DNA from: Pseudomonas sp. ICMP22404
Lineage (GTDB): Bacteria; Pseudomonadota; Gammaproteobacteria; Pseudomonadales; Pseudomonadaceae
Reading direction: 5' to 3'
Assembly: GCF_006227205.1 (NCBI RefSeq)
Contig: NZ_VCNG01000007.1
Span: forward strand, 124,001 to 188,000
DNA: 64,000 nt
The position numbers and the translations under genes were made by a program. The notes under the pieces are model-generated. The model had not been told where the DNA came from. It did not search any database and was given only the letters and a program-made list of their open reading frames with translations. Below are positions 30,886 through 40,043 of the stretch, piece by piece. Positions within the stretch are counted from its first letter, which is position 1. Every line of letters begins with the position of its first letter.

Positions 30886-32529
30886 TCAGCGAAGCCGGAG
30901 TGTCTTCACCACTGCCTCTCCCTGGGCGCCGCCAGGCCAGCATAGGTCAACGGAGGCTGAGGCCCCACCCGTTACATGGAAGATTGCAAAGTTCTTATCT
31001 TCCGAATGGCCGAACAGATGCTCAAAGTAAATGGAGGCATGGCCGCTGATCCTTCCTGAGCTTGCAATTCCACCCCCGGCAAGCTGGCCGGCGGGCATGC
31101 GCGAAATAGCGCTTGAGGTGATCTGGTAAACACTGGCTCTACGGTAGTCATCGTGGCTCAGGCGAAAAGCCGCCGCGCAGTGGACATCACCGCTGATGAA
31201 TACAAGGGTCTTCCCGCCTTTATCCAAAGCCTGAAAAGCCGCATCAAGCAGCAGGTTTCGCTCTGTGTGATTGGTGCTGTGGTCCCACTCATCCATACAG
31301 TCATCTTTGGCTGAGTCAAACCATGACCCCACCGTCAATAGAACCGATTTCCAGTGGACGACGGGCACTGAGCTGACCACAAATAATACCGGTGAGGAGG
31401 TGTGCTCGTTGCTTGTCAGCCACGTTTTGAATCTTTCGACCTGCTGTGTTCCGAGAATAAAATTCTTATGTTCGGGACTCTCGACGTCGTGATGCCCGCG
31501 AAGATCAAGCATGTAGAAAGGAACCCCACCCTTTTCGAAGCTGTAATCCCAAATACATGATTCCGGCGTCTTTAATGAGTCTTTGGAAATGCCGGTGTCT
31601 GGATTGTGGCTATGCGCATACTCAAAGTAGGCAGTCCGCGCCGCTGTCCACATGGACGCGACCAGTTTTCTGTCAGTCGCGTTGTCGTCGGATTTGAAAA
31701 TCCTCGAGATGATTGCAATTCGTTCTTCATCGGTACGGGAGCCCCAGCCATCCATGATTTCATGATCATCCCAGATCATGTACTGCGGATATCTCGCAAA
31801 CACTTCCTGCAGGTGAGGGAATTTCCAGTACACCCGATAATACCAGCGGTACAAATTCAACAGATACGCGTCGAGTTTCCTGGTATCAAGCCTCTTGCCG
31901 GTGGAACACTCGGCTATCAGATCGTCCTTGTTGTCGACCAACCATTCCCAGATGTCTGGAAAGTGTTTGCTATCCTGACAGTCCACGTAAACCTGATCGC
32001 CTCCACCTATTGAAAACCTGGCGTCCGACGTGTTCATTCGCTCAAGAAAGAGCGGCCACGCACCATAACTTCCGTTGGCGTTGAATGGGTCGTGGCAGCT
32101 ATAGAACCCAAAGCTGAAGTCCTGCATTGCGTCAGCCATGGTCCTGAATGTAAGGGACTTGTGACAGCCGATTTCAGTTTTGCGAAAGGCTTCCGTGCCG
32201 TCTGTCTCGTCGGTCATCAGGTAGTAGTAATAGACAGTATTTTGATCCAGACCTTTAAGATCAAACGTATGGGTCAAGTCATCATCCCAACTGAACGAGT
32301 GCGATTCATACGCACAGTCGAATGATTTTAAAAAAACCACCAAGGGTTTTCCGTCCAACTTGACCAGATCCCCGTCAATGGGTTTGGTCGACCAGACCAG
32401 GCTCCATGTCCCCGGTCGATACGCACGAATCCAAATTCGCGCAGTATCGGAGGTTACATGGCCAATGATGCTCGCGCTCTGGAGTTTGCAAACGTCGTAT
32501 TCGTTATTTCTGGGATCGACCAGGGCCAT
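30886..32529 (-). CDS. PhoD-like phosphatase (second copy type)
   Basis: A 547-residue PhoD-family metallophosphatase with an N-terminal fibronectin-like domain (SDTARIWIRAYRPGTWSLVW; TVYYYYLMTDETDG) and the catalytic domain. Metal-ligand regions are FGFYSCHDPF, RFSIGGGDQVYVD, MIWDDHEIMDGWGSR and LVFISGDVHCAAAFRLS. No signal peptide is visible. The start at 32529 is chosen for AAAGGA six bases upstream; an ATG at 32553 is the alternative. GC content is lower than in the neighbours, suggesting later acquisition. It is not a close paralogue of the 9845-11737 protein, only the same broad family. Confidence 0.85.
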   Translation of the reverse strand: MALVDPRNNEYDVCKLQSASIIGHVTSDTARIWIRAYRPGTWSLVWSTKPIDGDLVKLDGKPLVVFLKSFDCAYESHSFSWDDDLTHTFDLKGLDQNTVYYYYLMTDETDGTEAFRKTEIGCHKSLTFRTMADAMQDFSFGFYSCHDPFNANGSYGAWPLFLERMNTSDARFSIGGGDQVYVDCQDSKHFPDIWEWLVDNKDDLIAECSTGKRLDTRKLDAYLLNLYRWYYRVYWKFPHLQEVFARYPQYMIWDDHEIMDGWGSRTDEERIAIISRIFKSDDNATDRKLVASMWTAARTAYFEYAHSHNPDTGISKDSLKTPESCIWDYSFEKGGVPFYMLDLRGHHDVESPEHKNFILGTQQVERFKTWLTSNEHTSSPVLFVVSSVPVVHWKSVLLTVGSWFDSAKDDCMDEWDHSTNHTERNLLLDAAFQALDKGGKTLVFISGDVHCAAAFRLSHDDYRRASVYQITSSAISRMPAGQLAGGGIASSGRISGHASIYFEHLFGHSEDKNFAIFHVTGGASASVDLCWPGGAQGEAVVKTLRLR

Positions 32530-32729
32530 GGGAAGTCCTTTGCCCGAGCTCATTTCCGTCGGGCATGAGATGAACCGGTTGTGCAGGTCTTTACCTTTCA
32601 GCAGGACCCACCACTCGGGATTTCGGCTCCAGTGGGAGCGATGGCCCTGTGAATATAGACGTGCCGCTTCGCTTGTCTAACCGACCTTCGTAACGTTTGG
32701 CGATAAGCAGATGCAGAATCGGCCACAGT

Positions 32730-32808
32730 CACGGCCTTTTGGCGATGACGACCAATCCGCCCGCAATCAACACCGCGCCTATCCGCGTGCGCGGGGTGAT
32801 CACTGATA
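32730..32808 (-). pseudogene. Possible remnant of a DMT (EamA) transporter C-terminus
   Basis: Within the 370-base gap 32530-32899 the minus strand encodes TRIGAVLIAGGLVVIAKRP followed by a stop at 32732-32730. This resembles the last helix of EamA-type drug/metabolite transporters. No upstream part of such a gene is found. The rest of the gap shows nothing I can name. The match is short, so confidence is low. Confidence 0.3.
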
Positions 32809-32899
32809 CATCGAAGCAGAGGTAGTTGTAAGCTGGCAATCACAACAGACAACGCCCGCCCCCGAGCCACGACACGGTGGCAATTGATGGACACCCCAC

Positions 32900-33604
32900 A
32901 TGCCCCAAGCAACCCTGAACCTGATCCTGAATGCCTTGAACGAAACCGAACTGGGCCCTCTTGCCTCACGCCCATATGACTGCGCGTTCAACGTACTGGC
33001 AGCACCGCCGGAACAGAAAAGGCTGATCGTGATGGGGTTCAACGGCTCTGAAGCCGACAAGGACTTCACCAACGTTTCCGCCATCGAAGGAGACTTCCAA
33101 CAGCCCGAGGTCTGTAATGTGGGGCTTGGCGTAGAGGGCAAATGGGGCAGCACTCGCCTGGCGAACCAGCTCAACACACTGCCGGACAAACTGGGCTTCA
33201 CCAAGGCCGAAACCCTCTACACCAACGCCTTGCTGCTGTGCTCCAAGGACGCCGCTTCAATCGGCAGAGCGGCCAGGGCATCGGCGCTTGGCAGTCATCA
33301 GGTGCTTGCCGAGCGATCCATGCGGTTTTTTGCCGAGGCGACCATGAAGCTGAGTCGCCCTGAGTTGATCATTGCCTACAGCAACTCACTCCGGGCGCCT
33401 TCTGCTGCCAGCATTCTTTATGCGGCATTTGGTCAAGGCGAGGTCATCGACCACATCTGTACCGGCTCGCATACCGCAACATTCGGCTTCACTGCGACCA
33501 TTGCTGGCGTTCGAGTGCCGGTGGTTGGCATACGCCACATGTCGCGTTTTACCGCCAGGCCGGAGCTCATTCATGAAGCCTGGAAGCGGCAGTTGTCCAG
33601 GTGA
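32900..33604 (+). CDS. Hypothetical protein
   Basis: A 234-residue soluble protein that I do not recognise. It has LNLILNALNETELGPLASRP, then KRLIVMGFNGSEADKDF, GVEGKWGSTRLANQLNTLPD, TNALLLCSKDAASIGR, and late ATIAGVRVPVVGIRHMSRF. The alternation of hydrophobic strands ending in small residues suggests an alpha/beta fold. No ribosome site stands out before the ATG. It converges on the LysR gene at 33624 with a 19-base gap. Confidence 0.75.
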   Translation: MPQATLNLILNALNETELGPLASRPYDCAFNVLAAPPEQKRLIVMGFNGSEADKDFTNVSAIEGDFQQPEVCNVGLGVEGKWGSTRLANQLNTLPDKLGFTKAETLYTNALLLCSKDAASIGRAARASALGSHQVLAERSMRFFAEATMKLSRPELIIAYSNSLRAPSAASILYAAFGQGEVIDHICTGSHTATFGFTATIAGVRVPVVGIRHMSRFTARPELIHEAWKRQLSR

Positions 33605-33623
33605 GTACGCGGCTTTCCAAGCC

Positions 33624-34493
33624 CTAACCCCCGGACACACTTTCCAGCAACACCTGCTCCATCATCTCGAAAAAACATTTGATATGGGCCTGCTTCAACG
33701 CCTGGGGCCGGCTCACCAGATAGATTTCCAGGTCTGGAATAGGCAGCTCAGGAAACACCTCGATCAGATCCTGCGCCAATACCCGAGGCAATACCGCCAC
33801 CCCCATGCCTCGACGCACTGCCTCGAGTTGTGCGGTGAACGAATTCACGCTGATCGGCGCATGCTCCAGGCCGCCGGCTTTTGCCGCGCGCAGTTGCGGC
33901 AACATGTCCAGCGGGGGAAGCAAGGCGATATGCGCCGCCGTGGCTGGGGTGAGCGCTGGAGAGCGCTTCAGATAGGCCGCATCGGCGAAGACGCCGTAAG
34001 CGACTCGGCCGATGTGCTTGTAAATCAGTGACGGCTCACCCAGATGGGCGGTGCGCACCGCAATGTCTGCCACGCCGCGGACGATCTTGTGGAATTCGGC
34101 GGTGACCAGCAATTCCACCGAACAATTGGGGTGCAGGGCGGTGAAGCGGCTCGCGGCCTCCAGCACGGAGGAAGAGAAACCCTCCCCGGCACTGACCTGC
34201 ACGCTGCCACTGAGCTCAGCCTGCCGCCCGGGCGGGCTCGCAACGGTTTGTCGGCGCAAGCCGGTTTCCGCGGCCAGGGCGACTTCCACCAGCGACTGGC
34301 CTCGCGAGGTCAGCCAACAGCCTTCGACGCCCCGCTCGACAAGGGGTTCGCCCAAGGCGCTTTCCAACTGCGTCAGGCGACGGGACACTGTAGACGCCGC
34401 GATTCCCAACAACTGCCCCGCCTGAAGAAAACTGCCCCGCCGCGAGACGGCCAGCAGCAATCGAAGATCGTCCCAATTCGCCTGCGATGCCAT
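33624..34493 (-). CDS. LysR-family transcriptional regulator
   Basis: A 289-residue LysR regulator. HTH residues about 5-60 include LLLAVSRRGSFLQAGQLLGI and ASTVSRRLTQLESALGEPLV; the effector domain follows (GSVQVSAGEGFSSSVLEAA, DIAVRTAHLGEPSLIY, MGVAVLPRVLAQDLI). The start MASQANWDD at 34493 is chosen because the conserved HTH begins there; the open frame upstream to 34649 overlaps the divergent gene. It is divergent from the NTF2-like/SDR pair, with a 16-bp palindrome between them, so it very likely regulates that pair. Confidence 0.92.
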   Translation of the reverse strand: MASQANWDDLRLLLAVSRRGSFLQAGQLLGIAASTVSRRLTQLESALGEPLVERGVEGCWLTSRGQSLVEVALAAETGLRRQTVASPPGRQAELSGSVQVSAGEGFSSSVLEAASRFTALHPNCSVELLVTAEFHKIVRGVADIAVRTAHLGEPSLIYKHIGRVAYGVFADAAYLKRSPALTPATAAHIALLPPLDMLPQLRAAKAGGLEHAPISVNSFTAQLEAVRRGMGVAVLPRVLAQDLIEVFPELPIPDLEIYLVSRPQALKQAHIKCFFEMMEQVLLESVSGG

Positions 34494-34511
34494 GCGTCCT
34501 GTCTTCCCTGG

Positions 34512-34527
34512 TTTGCATATGTGCAAA
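34512..34527. promoter_or_regulatory. Palindrome, probable LysR operator
   Basis: TTTGCA-TATG-TGCAAA is a perfect 16-bp dyad in the 116-base gap between the LysR gene (starts 34493) and the NTF2-like gene (starts 34610). Its position fits the recognition site of a LysR activator and autoregulation. Binding is inferred. Confidence 0.6.
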
Positions 34528-34609
34528 GCCATTATGCAGCAGTCGCTGTTTTTCAAAAACGGCGCCAACGGTATATCTACGGCCCTTCGAAACCCACGGA
34601 GTGGACTGT

Positions 34610-35029
34610 ATGACCGCCGGCCCCAACGACTACGCGGAACGCGCCTCAAGAGCCTTCAATTGCCGTGATGTGGAGGCGATGCTTGCATTGGTGAGCGAGG
34701 ATTTCATCTACCTCGATGGCACGGGCATTCAGATTGGTCGCGAGGCCATGCGCAAACGGGAACTCGCGTTGTTCGAAGCGCTGCCCGACGCCGAAATCAC
34801 CTTCAGCCCCTTCATGGTCGCCGAGGATCGACTGGCGCTGGTTGCCGTACTGTCCGGCACCTTCACTGCCCCCCTGGTGCTGCCGGAGCGGGTGATACCG
34901 CCCCATGGTCGGCACATCACTGTGCACTTTGCGGCGCACTTTATCTTCAAGGATGGGCTGGCCACCCATGAAGAAGTGTTCTTCGACAGCGCGGTGCTGC
35001 TGCCGTCCGCCGAACAGGGCGAGGCTTGA
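34610..35029 (+). CDS. NTF2-like / SnoaL-like protein
   Basis: A 139-residue protein with the NTF2-like alpha+beta fold pattern: YAERASRAFNCRDVEAMLAL then VSEDFIYLDGTGIQIGREA, then ITFSPFMVAEDRLALVAVLSG, and ITVHFAAHFIFKDGLATHEE. Small enzymes and binding proteins of this fold include isomerases and cyclases; the actual reaction cannot be read. The start is MTAGPNDY at 34610, where homology-like sequence begins. It is 3 bases before the SDR gene, so the two probably act on the same substrate. Confidence 0.85.
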   Translation: MTAGPNDYAERASRAFNCRDVEAMLALVSEDFIYLDGTGIQIGREAMRKRELALFEALPDAEITFSPFMVAEDRLALVAVLSGTFTAPLVLPERVIPPHGRHITVHFAAHFIFKDGLATHEEVFFDSAVLLPSAEQGEA

Positions 35030-35032
35030 GTC

Positions 35033-36070
35033 ATGCGCAACGTATTTGTGACCGGCGCCACCGGCCTGCTGGGCAACAACCTGGTACGGGAACTGGTTGC
35101 GCGTGGCTACGCCGTCAAAGCCCTGGTCCGCTCCAGAAGCAAAGGCGAACAGCAATTCAGTGACTTGCCCGGTGTGGAGCTGATTGTCGGCGACATGGCC
35201 GATGTCAACGCCTTCGCCGCTTCGCTGCAAGGCTGCGATACGGTGTTCCACACGGCGGCATTCTTTCGCGATAACTACAAGGGCGGCAGCCACTGGGCGG
35301 CGCTTGAAGCGATCAACGTCGACGGCACCCGAGACCTGCTTCATCAGGCGTACCGCGCGGGCATACGCCGATTTATCCACACCTCCTCCATCGCTGTGCT
35401 CGACGGTGAACCCGGCGCGTCCATCGATGAAACCTGCATGCGGGCCGAGGCCGATGCGGACGATTACTACCGCAGCAAGATCCTCGCTGACCGTGTCGTG
35501 TTGACCTTCCTGGACGCCCATCCCGACATGCACGCCTGCATGGTCCTGCCCGGCTGGATGTGGGGCCCTGGCGACATGGGCCCGACGTCCTCGGGACAAC
35601 TGGTCAAGGACGTCGTGAACGGCAAGTTGCCCGGGCTGATCCCCGGCAGCTTTGCCGTGGTCGATGCCCGCGATGTGGCCTGGGCACTGATTGCCGCCGC
35701 CAAGCTGGGACAGCGAGGCGAGCGCTACCTGGCGGCGGGCCGGCACATGACCATGGGGCAGTTGGTGCCTGTGCTGGGCCGTATCGCGGGCGTCAAGACC
35801 CCTTCGCGGCAACTGCCGCTGCCCTTGCTATACGCCCTCGCGACGGCCCAGGAGATTTATGCGCGGCTGACCGGCAAGCCGATCCTGTTGAGCTTGGCGA
35901 CGTTGCGGCTGGTGATACGCGAGGAGCATCGCACCTGTTTCGACCCTCGCAAGAGCGAGCAGGCGCTGGGGCTGCGCTTCCGGGATCTGGACGTGACCGT
36001 TGCGGATACGGTGGCGTGGTATCGGGAGCATGGTGGGTTTGGCAAGCATAATGCTCTAAACACTGCATAA
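35033..36070 (+). CDS. NAD(P)-dependent epimerase/dehydratase, extended SDR
   Basis: A 345-residue extended short-chain dehydrogenase of the dihydroflavonol-reductase-like group. The Rossmann motif is VTGATGLLGNNLVRELVARG (GxxGxxG), a nucleotide-binding Arg-Ser pair follows in ALVRSRSKGEQ, and the catalytic Tyr/Lys are in DDYYRSKILAD. LPGWMWGPGDMGP is the family's substrate-loop region. It forms an operon with the NTF2-like gene, under the divergent LysR. The last 136 bases are tandemly repeated downstream at 36265-36400. Confidence 0.93.
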   Translation: MRNVFVTGATGLLGNNLVRELVARGYAVKALVRSRSKGEQQFSDLPGVELIVGDMADVNAFAASLQGCDTVFHTAAFFRDNYKGGSHWAALEAINVDGTRDLLHQAYRAGIRRFIHTSSIAVLDGEPGASIDETCMRAEADADDYYRSKILADRVVLTFLDAHPDMHACMVLPGWMWGPGDMGPTSSGQLVKDVVNGKLPGLIPGSFAVVDARDVAWALIAAAKLGQRGERYLAAGRHMTMGQLVPVLGRIAGVKTPSRQLPLPLLYALATAQEIYARLTGKPILLSLATLRLVIREEHRTCFDPRKSEQALGLRFRDLDVTVADTVAWYREHGGFGKHNALNTA

Positions 36071-36592
36071 CGACCGGGCCGCTCTGTGGCGAGGGGATTC
36101 ATCCCCGCTGGGCTGCACCGCAGCCCCAACCCCCCCTCAGCCTAATGCCAATCAGTTAAGCCACAAACCTGTGGGAGCAAAGCTTGCTCGCGATTGTGGT
36201 AAGTCAGTCAGCAGTGTTGACTGGTTTGTCGTCATCGCGAGCAAGCTTTGCTCCCACAGGTTTTCTGTTTCGACCCTCGCAAGAGCGAGCAGGCGCTGGG
36301 GCTGCGTTTCCGGGATCTGGACGTGACCGTTGCGGATACGGTGGCGTGGTATCGGGAGCATGGTGGGTTTGGCAAGCGCAATGCTCTAAACACTGCATAA
36401 CGACCGGGCCGCTCTGTGGCGAGGGGATTCATCCCCGCAGGGCTGCACCGCAGCCCCCCCCTCAGCCTAATGCCAATCAGTTAAGCCACAAACCTGTGGG
36501 AGCAAAGCTTGCTCGCGATTGCGGTAAGTCAGTCAGCAGCAATGTTGACTGGTTTGCCGTCATCGCGAGCAAGCTTTGCTCCTACAGGTTTT
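35935..36592. repeat. 330-bp tandem duplication with SDR 3' end and REP pair
   Basis: Copy 1 is 35935-36264 and copy 2 is 36265-36592. Each contains the last 136 bases of the SDR reading frame, a GTGGCGAGGGGATTC half-element (36086, 36416), and an inverted REP pair of the variant GTGGGAGCAAAGCTTGCTCGC (36168-36200 with 36233-36260; 36496-36530 with 36560-36588). Differences are few: a His to Arg codon change near the end, one silent base, small indels in the spacer. It is a recent tandem duplication. Confidence 0.95.
36265..36400 (+). pseudogene. Duplicated 3' fragment of the SDR gene
   Basis: The reading frame FDPRKSEQALGLRFRDLDVT and onward to the stop at 36398-36400 repeats the last 44 codons of the 35033-36070 gene, without start codon or ribosome site. 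It is the coding part of copy 2 of the tandem duplication and is not expected to be translated. Confidence 0.9.
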
Positions 36593-36800
36593 GCGTCGTT
36601 TGATCCTTAGCCTCGCCGCAAGACCGCTTCAGCACCTGCGTCTAACGGGGAGAAAGCCACGGACGACCCAGCCTCTTCAAGTCTTCGCTGCACCTGCCGC
36701 TATTGGTATAACGATTTTTACCGTATCCCTCGATTGTCTTTGCGATACCTTTGCCTTTCGGCAATGACGTTGGCAAAAGCGCGATAAGAGAACGTAGCGA

Positions 36801-37640
36801 ATGGACGACGGACGAGACGAAAGGCGGGCGGCTGTGTCTGGGCGGGCGACGGTGTCTGGTGACGCGCTGCCGCATATTCTGTTGATCGACGATGTTCCGG
36901 AGGACCTCCGTGCCACGCTCATTCTGCTGAACGCACAGCCCTGGCGCATATCCCTGGCCAGCGATGCCCAGCAGGGCTATCAACGGGCCCTGGCATTGCG
37001 TCCCGACTTGATCGTGCTGGATGTGCACATGCCGCACATGGACGGCTTCAGCCTGTGCCGACTGTTGCGCGAGGCTCCGTCGACCCGGCAGACGCCCATT
37101 CTCTTCTTGTCTTCGGCCAACAGCACCTTGGAGCGCCTGGAAGGGCTGACCGTGGGCGCGGTCGATTACATCCCCAAATCCTGCGCCCCCGAAGAAGTGC
37201 TGGCGCGTATCAAGATCCACCTGCAGTTGACCTGGCGCGCGCCGCCAACCTATCAAGCCAGCCCGGCGGACCCGGAGCCCGAGGGCGACGAGATCGTGCT
37301 GCGCGCCGCGATGCGATGGATTGAACAGCACCTCGACGACATGCCCTCCCTGGTGCAATTGGCGCAAAAAGTCGGCACCCATGAAAAACGTCTTTCCCGG
37401 ATATTTCGTGAGCATCTGGGGCTGACGGTGTTCGCTTACATTCGCGATGCGCGGCTGCGTCGTGGCCAACAATTGCTGACCGAAAGTGCTGTGAGCGTGC
37501 AAGACGTCGCCGAGCTGGTGGGCTTTCGCAATGCCTGCAACTTCACCACGGCCTTTCGTCAACGCATCGGCATGACGCCCAGTCAGTTTCGCCAGCAAAC
37601 CCTGGGTATAGCCGATACCGAGTCGGCCGGGCGCGCCTGA
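36801..37640 (+). CDS. Response regulator with AraC-type DNA-binding domain
   Basis: A 279-residue response regulator. The receiver domain (about 24-140) has the acidic pair Asp30-Asp31 (ILLIDDVPED), phospho-acceptor Asp74 (LIVLDVHMPHMDGF) and Lys126 (DYIPKSCAP). The C-terminal AraC/XylS domain (about 175-272) has LVQLAQKVGTHEKRLSRIFR and VQDVAELVGFRNACNFTTAF. AraC outputs are uncommon among response regulators. Its stop overlaps the ATG of the hybrid kinase gene (TGATG at 37638-37642), and a TonB receptor follows, so it probably controls that receptor's expression. Confidence 0.94.
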   Translation: MDDGRDERRAAVSGRATVSGDALPHILLIDDVPEDLRATLILLNAQPWRISLASDAQQGYQRALALRPDLIVLDVHMPHMDGFSLCRLLREAPSTRQTPILFLSSANSTLERLEGLTVGAVDYIPKSCAPEEVLARIKIHLQLTWRAPPTYQASPADPEPEGDEIVLRAAMRWIEQHLDDMPSLVQLAQKVGTHEKRLSRIFREHLGLTVFAYIRDARLRRGQQLLTESAVSVQDVAELVGFRNACNFTTAFRQRIGMTPSQFRQQTLGIADTESAGRA

Positions 37641-40042
37641 TGCGGGGCCTGCAATTTTTGTTGCTGGCGATGACGTTGTTGTCCGCCGGCCTGCTGCGCG
37701 CGGCGCCTGTGGATATCTGCCAGGCTGAACAGCTGGACGTGATGCCCGCGATGCGGATTGTCGAAGACCCCCAGGCCAGGTTGAGCCTGGAGGACGTTGT
37801 GCAACTGCCCGACGAGCGATTCAACACCGCGACCGCGAATTGGCCAGCGCAAGGCTATAGTCGCTCGGCATTCTGGTTGAAGCTGCAACTCACCAATGCA
37901 AACGTCGGGGCCTGTTCGCGCCTGCTGGTGATCGGGGCGCCGCGGCTGGAAGACATCCGTGTCTATCAATCTGTCGACGGACACTGGCGCGAGGCCAAGG
38001 CCGGCAGCGCCCATCCCCTCGCCGAATGGCCCCAACCGGCGGCGCGTCAACCCGCGTTCCCGGTCGCGCTGGCGGCGGGGCAGGGTACCACGCTGTTCAT
38101 CCGGGTGACCGGCAGTTTCCAGATGCTGCTGGAGCCGCAGCTGTGGTCCGAACCGGCGTTGCTGCGCAGCGAACAACAGACGTACTTGAGCGACGGTCTG
38201 ACCCTGGGCATTGTCTTGCTGGTCGTCCCGTTCGGACTGATTGTCGGCTGGATCCTGCGCTCCCGATTGCTGAACGTGAATGCAGGCGCGGTACTGAGCT
38301 ATATCCTGCTGACCTGCATCGTGAACGGCTACCTGATCTACTGGCCCGCGGCGCTCGGCTGGACGCGCGAGCTGCTGGCGTGCGTCAGCGTGATCTCGTT
38401 CGTCCTGTTCCTCGCCTACATGCGTGTGTTGCTACAGGTGGGCCGGCTGCCCCGGATCATTGGCTGGAGCTATTGGGTGCCACTGCTGGGTTGTGCACTT
38501 GGCCGGGTCTGGTGGTTGAAGGTCGATCCGGTCCAGGGTGCGCAGATGATCCAGGCGTCGCTCCTGAGTTTCTACGGCGTGCTCCTGGCCACGTTGTTCA
38601 TGGCGTGGCGCCGACGGCTCACTTACCACTGGATGGCGTGGCTGGTGCCGGGGCTACTGCTTTCGCAGTTGTTGATGCGGATTTTCTTTCCGCAGGAACA
38701 GTTGCCCTGGCAGTCGCCGCAAAGCAAACACAGCCTGTCGTCGACCCTGCCCGGCGTGGCGTTGCTGGTGTGCACGTTGATCATGGAAGTCAGCCGCAGC
38801 CGGTATCGGGAAAAACACGCCCTGTCCACCCTCGAACAACAGCGCCAGGCCGAGCACGAGCGCCTGGAAAGCACCGTGGCGCTGCGCACGGCACAGTTGC
38901 GCGAATCCCTGGCGGCACGCAGTGCGTTGATGGCCCGCATCAGCCACGACCTGCGCTCGCCGCTGGTGCGCATCATCGATTATTCACGCCTGCTGCACGC
39001 GGGGCCGAACCACGAATACCCGGCCAATATCGAGCGTAACGCCCGCCAGCAACTGGAGCTGATCGACGAGATGCTCGAGTTCTCCCGTGGGGAACTCGAG
39101 CAGATGCAACTGACCCTCGCGCCCGGCTATTTGTATGGGTTCCTGAGGGAAATCGAAGAGGAGGCGGGCTTCCTCGCCGCGCGGCAGGGCAACACCTTTG
39201 AAGCCGTTCTGGCGCAGGACCTGCCGGCGCTGGTGGAGGCCGATTTCAAACGGCTGCGGCAGGTCCTCATGAACCTCTTGGCCAACGCGGCGAAGTTCAC
39301 CCGCAACGGCCAGGTCCGTTTCGAAGTGAGCGCTTCGCCAGGGGCGACCGCTGACACCGTGGCGCTGCGTTTCAGCGTGATCGACAGCGGCATCGGTATC
39401 GATCCGCAAGAGTTCGAACAACTGCTGCAACCGTTCCATCGTGGCCGCAATGCGCAACGCTACGAAGGCAGCGGGCTGGGCTTGTCCATCGTCACGCAAC
39501 TGCTGGAGCGCATGGGCAGCCGGCTGGAACTCCAGGCCGGTGAACAGGGCGGCAGCCGCTTCAGTTTTTGCCTGCAATTGAACTGCGCCGCGGAACACGA
39601 GCTGGAAAGCGGCATCGTCGATAGCCATGCCGAGCCGTTCGATGGCCAGGGCCAGCATGTCCTGCTGGTGGACGATGTCGAGCAGAACGGCGAATGGCTG
39701 TATGACCTGCTGGCCGGCTACGGGTTTGACGTGAGCCTTGCGACGAGCGGTGAGGATGCCCTGGCCTGCCTCGCGCAGCAGCCGGTCGACCTGCTGATCA
39801 GCGACCAGATGATGCCCGGCATGGACGGCTGGGCGCTGCTGCGACGGGTGCGCGAGCACGGGCACGATTGCCCGGTGTTGCTCTATTCGGCGGTTCCGCC
39901 CCGCAGGCCGGAGGACTATCCCCAGGACCTGACCTTCGATGCGGTTCTGCTCAAGCCCGCCGACAGCCGTGAATTGTTGGCGTGGGTCAAGGCACTGACG
40001 GACTCGGACAGTGTGCGTCGCCCGATGGCTCGGGAGCAATAG
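37640..40042 (+). CDS. Hybrid sensor histidine kinase, 7TMR-DISM type
   Basis: An 800-residue membrane kinase. It has a signal sequence (residues 1-22), a periplasmic 7TMR-DISMED2-like domain (about 35-175, SRSAFWLKLQL; LFIRVTGSFQM), seven membrane helices (about 185-385), a short coiled coil, the HisKA domain with His436 in ISHDLRSPLVR, and the HATPase domain with N, G1 and G2 boxes (NLLANAAKFTRN; VIDSGIGIDP; YEGSGLGLSIV). A C-terminal receiver follows, with Asp722 (LISDQMMPGMDGW). DISM kinases sense carbohydrates or other small periplasmic ligands. Overlap with the response regulator gene by one base and with the receptor gene region indicates one operon. Confidence 0.94.
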   Translation: MRGLQFLLLAMTLLSAGLLRAAPVDICQAEQLDVMPAMRIVEDPQARLSLEDVVQLPDERFNTATANWPAQGYSRSAFWLKLQLTNANVGACSRLLVIGAPRLEDIRVYQSVDGHWREAKAGSAHPLAEWPQPAARQPAFPVALAAGQGTTLFIRVTGSFQMLLEPQLWSEPALLRSEQQTYLSDGLTLGIVLLVVPFGLIVGWILRSRLLNVNAGAVLSYILLTCIVNGYLIYWPAALGWTRELLACVSVISFVLFLAYMRVLLQVGRLPRIIGWSYWVPLLGCALGRVWWLKVDPVQGAQMIQASLLSFYGVLLATLFMAWRRRLTYHWMAWLVPGLLLSQLLMRIFFPQEQLPWQSPQSKHSLSSTLPGVALLVCTLIMEVSRSRYREKHALSTLEQQRQAEHERLESTVALRTAQLRESLAARSALMARISHDLRSPLVRIIDYSRLLHAGPNHEYPANIERNARQQLELIDEMLEFSRGELEQMQLTLAPGYLYGFLREIEEEAGFLAARQGNTFEAVLAQDLPALVEADFKRLRQVLMNLLANAAKFTRNGQVRFEVSASPGATADTVALRFSVIDSGIGIDPQEFEQLLQPFHRGRNAQRYEGSGLGLSIVTQLLERMGSRLELQAGEQGGSRFSFCLQLNCAAEHELESGIVDSHAEPFDGQGQHVLLVDDVEQNGEWLYDLLAGYGFDVSLATSGEDALACLAQQPVDLLISDQMMPGMDGWALLRRVREHGHDCPVLLYSAVPPRRPEDYPQDLTFDAVLLKPADSRELLAWVKALTDSDSVRRPMAREQ

Positions 40043-40043
40043 C

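Noticed and set aside
36184..36603. 139-codon plus-strand frame inside the tandem duplication
   Set aside because: It reads through REP DNA and the SDR fragment in the wrong frame.
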